Part shown: in pieces, positions 6,264 to 15,500 of the stretch
Numbering within the stretch: the first letter of the stretch is position 1
How the letters are laid out: the number at the start of each line of letters is the position of its first letter
From: JAKLKS01 sp964370855
Lineage (GTDB): Bacteria; Planctomycetota; JAJSAM01; JAKLKS01
Assembly: GCA_964370855.1 (NCBI GenBank)
Contig: CAYJMF010000060.1
Span: 1 to 29,197 of the forward strand
Direction of reading: 5' to 3'
Length of the DNA stretch: 29,197 nt
Program-made: the position numbers and the translations under genes
The notes under the pieces: generated by a model
Seen by the model: the letters and a program-made list of their open reading frames with translations, nothing else
Told to the model about the DNA's origin: nothing
Databases searched by the model: none

Positions 6264-9200
6264 ATGGTCCGTCGTCGCCGCTCCCTGCCTGTCCTCCTGC
6301 TCCTCCTCGCCGGCCTCCCCGCGGCCCGGGCGCAGGATGCCCGCAATCCCCCTCCCGCCCCCGCGCCGGCCCCGAAGATCGCCGACGACGACCGCCCTCC
6401 CCCCTCCCGCGTCTACATCCCCTTCGAGGATCTGAAGAAGGTCTTCGAGAAGGAGGGCCAGGGGGTCTTCGTGCCCTACGACGAGTTCCAGGCCCTCTGG
6501 AAGAAGGCCATGGACCGCGGCCCCGACGCGGCCCCCCCCTCGGGCGTCGCCACGGCCCTCTACGAGGGGCGCATCGAGGGGGACCTCGCCCTCATCGACG
6601 CAACCCTCGAGGTCCTCGCCCCCTCCGACGCCGAGACCGCCGTCCCCGTGGGTCTCGCCGGCGCCGTGCTGGGCGAGGCGACCCTGGACGGGAAGCCCGC
6701 CGTGCTGCTGGCCGACAAGGGGGGCCACCGGCTCCTCGTCCGCGGGAAGGGGGTCCACACTCTCCGCGCCACCCTCGTCGCCCCCGTGCGCCCGAAGGAC
6801 GGCGACCGCACCGTCTCCTTCCCCTCCGCCGGCGCCCCCGTCTCCCGCCTCTCCTTCGCCGTGCCCGGCGAGGGCGTGAAGGTCGTCGTCGATCCGAACC
6901 TCGCCACCACGCGCACCGACGAGGGGAGCGGCGTCACCCGGGTCCTGGCCTACGTCGGCTCCGCCCCCGTCCTCAGCCTCACATGGCGCCCCCGCCCCGT
7001 GGAGCGGGCCGGCGCCGCCGCCGTCCTCCAGGCCGAGACCGAGGTCCTCCACCGCATCGGCGAGCAGACCATCGAGACCCGCCTCTTCGTCCGCTTCACC
7101 GTCCTGCGGGGCGGGCTCAAGTCCTTCCGCGTGCGGTTCCCCGCCGGCGAGCGGGTCCTCCAGGTGGAGGGCTCCTCCATCCGCGACTGGGAGGAGACCT
7201 CCGAGGGGGGGGCCCGCGAGGTGCGCGTCGATCTCCACGCCGAGGTCGAGGGGACCTACGACCTCCGCCTCCTCCTCGAGCGCCCCCGCGTCGAGGGCGA
7301 GACGGCGGCGGAGCTCCCCGTCCTCACCTTCCCCGGGGCCTCCCGCGACGCCGGCACCGTGGCCGTGCAGGTCCTCCCCCCGGTGGCCGTGCGGCCCGCC
7401 GTCGTGGAGGGGCTCTACCGGGTCCCCACGGTGGACCTTTCGGAGTGGATGCGCACCGGGTACGCGCCCCTCGCCCCGGGAGTGACGGTGCTCGCCTGGC
7501 GCTACGCCGGCGGCGCCCGCCGCCTCTCCCTCTCCGTGGAGACCGTCGCGCCGGAGGTCTCCGTCGCCGAGCGGAGCGTCCTCGACCTCTCCCCTGGTTC
7601 CGCCGTCCTCAGGGCCGCCCTCGACCTCACCGTGGAGCGGGCCGGGCTCTTCCAGGCCGCCGTCGGCGTACCCGACGGCTGGGACCTCGAATCCGCCACC
7701 CTCGGCGGGCAGCCCATCGACGCCCGCCTGGAGGGGGAGGGGAGCGCCCGCCGCCTGCTGCTCGACCTCGTGACCCGGCGCACGGGCGCCGTCCCGATCC
7801 TCCTCGTCCTCCGGCGGGCCCTCGACGGGGCCGGGGTGGAGACGACTCTGGCGCTGCCCGTCCTCGAGGTCGAGGGGGCGGCCCGCGCCCGCGGGTTCCT
7901 GGCCGTGTCCGCGGAGGAGTCCCTCGACGTGCGCTCCGCGGACCTCCGGGGCTTCGTGCCCGCGGAGCCGGCCCTGCTGGCCGCCGCGGGCCTCCCGCCG
8001 GACCCCTCCCCGCCGCCCTCCCCCCGCGCCGTCCTCTTCGGCTTCCGCCACTCCGGCGAGCCCCGCTCCGGGAACCTCGTCATCGTCCGCCGCAAACCCG
8101 AGGTCGTCGCCGAGCTCGTCACCGTGGCGGGCGTGGAGGAGGACCGCCTCCACGTGCGCCACGCGCTCCTCTACACGGTGCGGTACGCCGCCGTGGGCAC
8201 CTTCCGGTTCTCCCTGCCGAAGGAGGTCGCCGAACGCTCCCGCGTGCAGGGGGCCGGCGTGAAGGAGCAGTCCCGGGCGCCGGACCCCTCGGACCCGGAG
8301 AGGGTGATCACCACCGTCGTCCTCCAGGCCCCCGTGCTGGGGGCGGTCCCGCTCGCCGTGGAGTACGACCTCCCCGGCGAGCCCCTGGCCGCGGGAGGGG
8401 CGCGGGAGGTCGCCGTCCCGGTCCTCCGCGCCGTCGGCGTCGAGCGGGAGCAGGGCTGGTACGCCGTCACCCGGGATCCCGCCCTCTCCGTGGAGGGGCG
8501 GGAGAGGAACCTCGTCTACGCCGACGTCCGCGAGGTGCCGGCCTTCGCCGGAGCGGGGGACGCCTTCCTCGCCTGGCGGTGGCTCTCCCATCCCCACGGG
8601 CTCACCCTCGCCGTCGCCAGGCACGAGCCGGTGCCCATCCTCCAGGCCGTGGTCAACGCGCTGGCCCTCGACACCCTCGTCGGCGGCGGCTCCGTGGCCC
8701 TCACGGAGGTCCGCATGGACGTGCAGGTGAACGGGCTCCAGTACCTCCGCGTGGAGCTCCCCGCGGGGGCCGCCGTGGAGAGCGCCGAGGTGGACGGCAG
8801 GCCGGTCTCGCCGCGCACCGAGGGGGCGGCTCTCCTCCTCCCCTGCCCCCCGGGCAAGGGGAGGGACGACCGGTTCGGCGTGCGCCTCGTCTACCGCGAG
8901 GACGCGGCGGGGGCGGTGGGCCGCTGGTTCACGGTGGACCTGGCCGCGCCGCGGGTGCCCGAGGCCCTCGTGCAGGCCACGGCCTGGACGACCTGGGTGC
9001 CCCCCGACGCGGTCTTCTTCTCCGGCGGCGGGAACCTCCGCCCCGCGGAGAACCCCTCCGTCCTCCAGGCGGTGCTGGACGCACTCGGGGAGGTGTTCGG
9101 CGCGGGGTCCCGGGCGGGGCGGCCCACGGCCGGCGGCGGCGCCCTCCCGCCGCAGGTGACCCTGGCCGTGGCGGGGCGCACCCCCTTCTCCTTCCAGCGG

Positions 9201-9566
9201 ACCGGGGAGGAGGCCCACCTTCAGGCGCGGTTCCTCCCCCGGGCCGCGACGGGGGGGCTCGCGGTGCTGGCGGGCCTCCTGGCCCTGGCCGCGGGATGGG
9301 TGCTCTCGCGGAGGGGGATCCCCGCGGCGGCGTCGGCCCTGGCGCTGGCGGCCGTCGCGATGGCCCTCTTCCCCGTGGCGGCGCCGGGACTCCGGGCGAC
9401 CCTCGGGGCCCTCTGCGGGGCCGCCGTGGTGCTCGCCCTCGCGGCCGCCGTGGAGGGGTTCCGGTGGAGGGCGGTGAGGGTGGATCCTCCCGCCCCTCCC
9501 GCTCCTCCCGCCCCCGGGCCCGCCCCGATGCCGGCGCCGGCGCCGGAGGGCGGGGTGAACCCGTGA
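6264..9566 (+). CDS. Giant exported membrane protein, module 1
   Basis: A 1100-residue protein of unknown function. It starts with a signal peptide (RRRR then a poly-Leu core, likely cleavage after A23). A Pro/Ala linker follows, then the segment VYIPFEDLKKVFE (about 50-62) and VFVPYDEFQALW (about 68-79). A long beta-rich region comes next, with an LPAGAAVESAEVDGRPVSP motif near residue 832. Three C-terminal transmembrane helices follow (about 999-1016, 1023-1042, 1046-1066) and then a Pro/Ala-rich tail. Predicted topology: ectodomain outside, tail in the cytoplasm. GGAGG lies 6 bases before ATG 6264. The stop overlaps the next start (GTGA). It resembles both halves of the following gene and is one of three paralogous modules. 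Large proteins with this VYIPFE/VF-PY opening are, to my recollection, common in planctomycete-like genomes. No enzymatic motif seen. Confidence 0.85.
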   Translation: MVRRRRSLPVLLLLLAGLPAARAQDARNPPPAPAPAPKIADDDRPPPSRVYIPFEDLKKVFEKEGQGVFVPYDEFQALWKKAMDRGPDAAPPSGVATALYEGRIEGDLALIDATLEVLAPSDAETAVPVGLAGAVLGEATLDGKPAVLLADKGGHRLLVRGKGVHTLRATLVAPVRPKDGDRTVSFPSAGAPVSRLSFAVPGEGVKVVVDPNLATTRTDEGSGVTRVLAYVGSAPVLSLTWRPRPVERAGAAAVLQAETEVLHRIGEQTIETRLFVRFTVLRGGLKSFRVRFPAGERVLQVEGSSIRDWEETSEGGAREVRVDLHAEVEGTYDLRLLLERPRVEGETAAELPVLTFPGASRDAGTVAVQVLPPVAVRPAVVEGLYRVPTVDLSEWMRTGYAPLAPGVTVLAWRYAGGARRLSLSVETVAPEVSVAERSVLDLSPGSAVLRAALDLTVERAGLFQAAVGVPDGWDLESATLGGQPIDARLEGEGSARRLLLDLVTRRTGAVPILLVLRRALDGAGVETTLALPVLEVEGAARARGFLAVSAEESLDVRSADLRGFVPAEPALLAAAGLPPDPSPPPSPRAVLFGFRHSGEPRSGNLVIVRRKPEVVAELVTVAGVEEDRLHVRHALLYTVRYAAVGTFRFSLPKEVAERSRVQGAGVKEQSRAPDPSDPERVITTVVLQAPVLGAVPLAVEYDLPGEPLAAGGAREVAVPVLRAVGVEREQGWYAVTRDPALSVEGRERNLVYADVREVPAFAGAGDAFLAWRWLSHPHGLTLAVARHEPVPILQAVVNALALDTLVGGGSVALTEVRMDVQVNGLQYLRVELPAGAAVESAEVDGRPVSPRTEGAALLLPCPPGKGRDDRFGVRLVYREDAAGAVGRWFTVDLAAPRVPEALVQATAWTTWVPPDAVFFSGGGNLRPAENPSVLQAVLDALGEVFGAGSRAGRPTAGGGALPPQVTLAVAGRTPFSFQRTGEEAHLQARFLPRAATGGLAVLAGLLALAAGWVLSRRGIPAAASALALAAVAMALFPVAAPGLRATLGALCGAAVVLALAAAVEGFRWRAVRVDPPAPPAPPAPGPAPMPAPAPEGGVNP

Positions 9567-12500
9567 GCCGCCTGCTCCTCCGCCTCCTCGGCGCCGCGGC
9601 CCTCGCCGCCGCACTCCTCCCGGCCCCTCCCGTCCGCGGGCAGGACGGCCCATCCTCCCCGGGCCCATGGGACGAGGTCGTCTTCCTCCCCGAATCGGGG
9701 CTCTCGGTCCTCCTCGAGAAGGACCCCCGCGGGGTGCTCCTCGACGGCTCCAACTACCTCGATCTCCACCGCCGCGCCCGCGAGGCCGGCGGCGGGGGCG
9801 CCTCCCTCCCCGGGCCTGCGGTGCGCCTCCTGCGGGTGGTCGCCGAGGGGACCGTGGAGGGGGACCGGGCGCGGGTCCTCGTCCGGCTGACCCTCCTCCA
9901 CCGCGGCCCCGGGCGGGACATCCTCCCGATCCCCGTCGGCGGCTCCGTCCTCTCGGCGACCCTCGACGGCGCCCCGGCGACGCTCTCCTCCGACGGGAAG
10001 GGGACCCCGCTCCTCGCCGTGGAGGGGGCGGGATTCCACGAGGCCGTGATCGAGGTGACGGCGACGGTGGAGCGCCGCCAGGGGGATCGCACCCTTGTCC
10101 TCGCCCTGCCGGCGGCGCCGGCGGCCCGCTGGTCCCTCACGGTGCCGGGCCGGGTGACGGGGCGCGCCGGGCAGGGCCTCGCGCGGACGGAGCGCCTGAC
10201 CGATCCCGACGCCACCCGGTTCGTCTCCTACGGGGCGGCGGGGGGGATCAGCGCCTCCTGGCGGGAGGGGGACGAGGGCACGGACCTGCCTCCGCTTCTC
10301 CGCGGCCGGGTGCGCATCCTGGCGGAGGTCGGGGAGCGGGCCATGGACGTGCTCGTGCTGCTGCGCCTGGAGTGCTGGCGGAGCCCCGCCGGCTCCTTCC
10401 TCGTGGACCTCCCCGCGGACCTCGCCCTCCTCGGCGTGGAGGGGGAGGCGACGCTTCAGCCCGAGGGGGAGCCCGCGGCCGGCGTCGCCCGCCACCGCCT
10501 CCGCTTCCCGGAGCCCTTCACGGGGGCCCGCGCGGTGATCCTGCGCGCCTCCCGGTCCCTCGACGGGCCCGGCGTCGCGGCCCTCCCCGTCGTGGATCTC
10601 CCCGGGGCGGCGGCGGACCGGGTGCTGGCGGTTCGGTTCACGGACGGCCTCCGCGGGCGCGTGGAGCCGGGGGCCGGCGCGGTCCGCCTCGATCCCGCGC
10701 TCTCGGAGCAGGGGGCCGTGGACGCGCTCCTCCGGCTCGACGCCGGGGCCTCCGCCCTCGCGATCTCGGAGCGGCCCTCGGTGCGCCTGCGCGCCGACGC
10801 GCGCGTGCTCCTCGATCTCGCCGACGACGGCCCCTGGCTGGCGGCCTCCATCCTCTACCTGCCCCGGGGGGACCGCCTCTACGGGGTGGACCCGCTCCTC
10901 CCCGAGGGGTTCCTCCCGGAGACCGTGGCCGTGAGCGGCGACCTCCCCTTCCTCAGGGGCACGACTCCCGGGGGGCGGCTCTCCCTCGTCTTCCCCGGGG
11001 GCGTGGCGCCGGGAAGCGCCGTGACCGTGACCCTCCGCGGCCGCTGGCCCGTGGCGGGATGGTCCGCGGAGGACGCCGCGGAGCGCACCGCGCCGCTCCC
11101 CCGCTTCGACGCCGGGACCGCCGTGGAGAATCCCTCCGACGTGGAGGGGTGGCTCGGCGTCTCCGCACCGGCGGGGGTGGACGTCCGCGAGGAGGAGACG
11201 ACGGGCCTCGTGCCGGTGCCCGTGGCGGATCTCCGCGACCGTGCGGGCTTCACGGCCGACGGCCTCGTGCTGGGGTGGCGGTTCCGCGGCTCCTCGCCCG
11301 GGGGGCGGGTGCGCGCGGTGCGCCCGGAGCCCTCGGTGACGGCCTCCGTGGCGCTCCTCGTCACCCCCCTCGAGGACCACCTGGCCCTCCTGGGCGTGGT
11401 GGCCGTCCGTGTGCAGCGGTCGGGCATCCGCGAGGTCCGCTTCACCGTCGAACCCTCCGCGGGGGACCTGCTGCGGGTCGAGGGCGTGGACATCGCGGAG
11501 AAGCGGCGGGTCAGGGAGGGGGGGAAGGACACATGGATCGTGCGCCTCGGCCGCCGCGTGCGGGACGGGACGCGCCTCGTTCTCCGCGCCGAACTCCCCC
11601 TCGAGAAGGGGGCCGCCGCGGTGCCCCTCGTGAGGGTGGAGGGGGCCGCGCGCCGTGAGCTCTCCGTGGGCGTGGCGGCGGGGGGAGAGCTGGAGGTGGA
11701 GACGGAGTCCCGCGGCCTCCGGCCCGCGGACCCCGCGGATCTCGCCCCCGTCATGGGGGGGGCGGTGCGCGGTCTCCTGCGCGCGTGGAAGGGGGACGGG
11801 GAATCCGTCCCCTCCCTCCGCGTCTCCGTGCGGCGCCTTCCCGCCGAGCCGCTGCCCTCGGCCTTCGCCGACGGGATCTCGCTCCGGACCGTCATCGGCA
11901 TGGACTCCATCGCCAGGACGCGCCTCGTCGCCCGCGTCCGCAACGCCGATCGCCAGGCCCTCGAGGTGACGCTGCCGGCCGGGGCCAGCCTCCACTCCGC
12001 CCGCGTGGCGGGGGAGGCGGTCCGCCCCGTGCGCACCGCCGCGGGGAGCCTCCTCGTGCCCATCGTGCCGTCGGCGGAGCCCTTCGAACTGATGCTCTTC
12101 TACGAGGAGGCGCTGCCCCCCGGGGGCGGCGCGGCCTCCCTCCGCGCGCCGGATCTCGGCATCGCCGGGGCCGCCGCCACCTGGACCGTGCGCCTCCCCG
12201 AGGGGTCCCTGGCGCTCTCCGCCACGGGGGACTTCGCCTCCCCGCCGGAGCGGCCCGGGATGCCGCTCTGCGTGCGGATCCTGAGGGGGATCCCGCGGAT
12301 CTTCGACGGGGCTACCCTGGGCCTGGACCGCGGTGCGCCGGGCTTCGCCCCCATGAAGGCGGTGCCGGTGCCCTCCGCGGCGCCCCGGGGCGCCATGGAG
12401 GGCGAGGCCGAAGAGGAATCCGTCCCGGAGACCATGACCGCGGTGCCCGTACCCTCCGCGGCGCCAGCCCCGGAGCCGGCCGCCGCGGCGCGGATCCGCG

Positions 12501-15500
12501 GCCGCGCCGCGAAGCGGGGGCTCTTCGGCATGGACATCCGCCTCCTCGAGGCGGGCCCCGCGGTGACCGCCTCCCGGCTCGGGGGGACCGGCTCCCTGGA
12601 GCTCACCTGGAGGAGCGCCTCGGGGCGCGCCGCCGCGGCCCTCCTCGCCGGGATCCTCGCCTTCCTCACGGCCCTCCTCGCCCGCCGGCGGGGGGTGCCC
12701 GCCCCCTCGTGGACCCTCCTCGCGCTCGGCCTCTTCACGGCCCTTCCCGTGGTGCTCGGCGCCGTGGACACCGCCCCCTTCGACGGTGCCGCCGCAGGCA
12801 CGCTCGCCTACGCGGCCCTCGCCCTCGCTCTCGCCGCGGCGCGGAAGTTCACCGGTGGCCGCCTCTCCCTCGCCGCCGCCGCCACCGTGGCCCTGCTCCT
12901 CCTCTCCTCCCCCGCCGAAGCGAAGGGCGGAACCCGCGAGGGCGCCCCCGCCCCTCCCATACCGGCACCCGCGCCCGACGACCCCGTCTACGTCCTCTAC
13001 GACCCCTCCCGCCCCGAGACCCTCCGGGTGCCGGAACGGGTCTTCCTCCCCTACGAGCACTACCGCGCCCTCTGGAACGCCGCCCACCCCGATCGGCTCT
13101 TCTCCGAAGCGACGGCGCCGGTGCTCGTGGCGGCGGCCTACGCGGGGCGCGTGGAGGATCGCACCCTCGTCCTCGAGGCCCGCTTCGAGGTCGACCCCGG
13201 GGACGGCGGGGTCCTGGCCCTGCCGCCCGGGGCGGCGGTGTCGGACCTCCGCGTGGACGGCCTCCCCGTCCCGGCGACGACGGCGGCACCCGGCGGCGCC
13301 CTCCTCGTGCCCCTTCCCCGCGGTGCGGCGGGGGCGCGGTCCGTGGTGGAGGCGACGCTGCGGTGGGCCCTCGGCGGCGACCCGCCGGGCGGGGTCCTCC
13401 GGGCCCCGATCCCGCGGGCCCCCCGGGCCCGCCTCCTCCTCGTCCTCCCCCTCCCCGATCCGGCGCTGCGCCTGGCCGCCCTCGGCGGCTTCACCGCCGT
13501 CCCCGCGGGGGAGTCCACCCGGGTGGAGGCGGACCTCGGCCCCCTCGGCCTCCTCGACATCGCCTGGCAGCCCCGCGGCGCCGACGCCGCCGGCGGCCGG
13601 ACCCGGTTCGAGGCGGAGACCGAGGCCGACGCCGTGATGCGCCCCGGGATCCTCGAGTGGCGGGCCACGATCACGGTCCGCGTCCTCGCGGGAACCGTAT
13701 CCGAAGTGGAGGCCGACCTCCCCGCGGGGCTCGAACTCCAGTCCGTCTCCGGCGCCCCCGTCGCCTCGTGGACGGTGACCCCCGCCCGCGTCCTCCGCGT
13801 GCGCCTGCTGGGGGAGGGGCCCGGGGAGCGCTCCTTCGACGTCCTCGGCCTGATCCCGGCCCCGGACCCCGCCGCCGCGGCGGAGATCCCGCTCCTCTCG
13901 TTGAAGGGGGCCTCGGCGGACCGCCTCCGCGTCTCCGTCGCCGCCGTGGACGGCCGGGTGGTCCCGGTGCAGACGGCGGGGATGGAGCGCACCGACGCGG
14001 CGGGCTCCCTCGCCGCCGGCGGGCTCGCCTTCCGCCGCCTCCGGACCCCGGCCCGGCTGGCGGTGCGGATGGAGCCCTGGCCCGCGGAGATCACCGTCGC
14101 CTCGAGGCTCCACCTCCACCTCGGCGCGGAGGAGTCCCTCCTCCGGGCGGAGATGGACGTCACCCCGGGTCCGCGGGGGATGTTCGAGGGCGTCGTCCTC
14201 CTCCCCGTGGGCTGGACCCTCGAGGACGCGACGGGGGCCGACCCCTTCCCGCTCCCGGGGGCGGTGCGCCTCGTCTTCCGCGGCTCCTCCCACGAGGCGC
14301 GCCGCATCGTGCTCCGCCTCCGCGGCCCGGTGCCGGGCCCGGACGCGGTCCCCTTCCCCCTGCTCCGGCTGCGGGAGGGGACGCGGGAGTCCGCGGACCT
14401 CCTCGTCTCCACGGCCCCGGGCTTCGCCGCCGGCGCCTCCTCGGCGGAAGGGCTCGACGCCGTCCCCGCTGACCGCTTCGCCTCCTGGCCCGCCCTGGAG
14501 CCCGGGGAGATCCGCTCCCTCGCCTGGCACGACGGGCGGGGCGGGGGATCGGTCTCCGTCGCGAGGGAGGCGCTCCGGCCGACCCTCCGGCCGACGGTGG
14601 TGGCGGACCTCACGGTGCTCGACGACCGGGTCATCGTGGACGCCCTCGTCCACTACGAGATCCGCGGCGGGATGGAGAGGGTGTTCCGGGTGGACGCGCC
14701 CCCCGGCGTGGTGGACCCGTGGGTTCTCGGCGAGGGCCTCCGCGAGGTGCGCCGCGAGACGGTGGACGGGCGGGAGCGGCTCACGGTGACGCTGCAGGCC
14801 CCGGCCACGGGGGCGGCCTCCTTCCGCGTGCTCTACGACCTGCCCGTGCCTCCGGGCGGCGCCGTCACGGTGGCCGGCCCCGTGCCCGTGGACGGCGAGG
14901 GGGCGCGTGCCTTCCTCCTGCTCCGCGCCCTCGGGGACGCCGAGGTGCGCGTGGGCCCGGCGCCGGGCCTCGACCCCTGCGACGTCGCCGACCTGCCCCT
15001 CATCCCCGCGGGCCTCGACCCGCTGTCGGTGCTCCGCTTCCTGCGCGCGCGGGACGCGGCCTGGCGGCTTCCCCTCACGCTGGTGGCCCACGAGATGGGG
15101 GACCTCCCCGAGGCCCGCATCCACCTCGTGGACGGGACGACGGTGGCGGACCGGGACGGCTCCGCCCGCACGCGGGTGGCGGCCCGGCTCTTCAACCGCT
15201 CCCGCTCCTTCCTCCCCGTGGCGCTCCCGGCGGGGGCGGAACTGGAGGCGGTGCTCGTCGGGGGCGTCCCCGTGCGACCCGTGAAGCGGGTCGCCGAGCC
15301 CGGCGTGGTGCAGGTGCCGGTGCGGGTGCAGTCCCTCGGCGAGGAGAGCCAGGAGGTTGTGCTCACCTACCGGACGCCGGCGACGGCGCCGGGGGGGCGG
15401 TTCGACCGTCTCGAGCCGCGGCTCCCCTCCTTCCCCGGCGTGCCCGTGGACGCGACGACCTGGCGGCTCGTCCTGCCCGGGGACCGGGACTACTCCTTCT

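Noticed and set aside
5847..9668. Open frame of 1273 codons on the minus strand
   Set aside because: An antisense shadow of module 1 with repetitive composition and no signal, domain or ribosome site.
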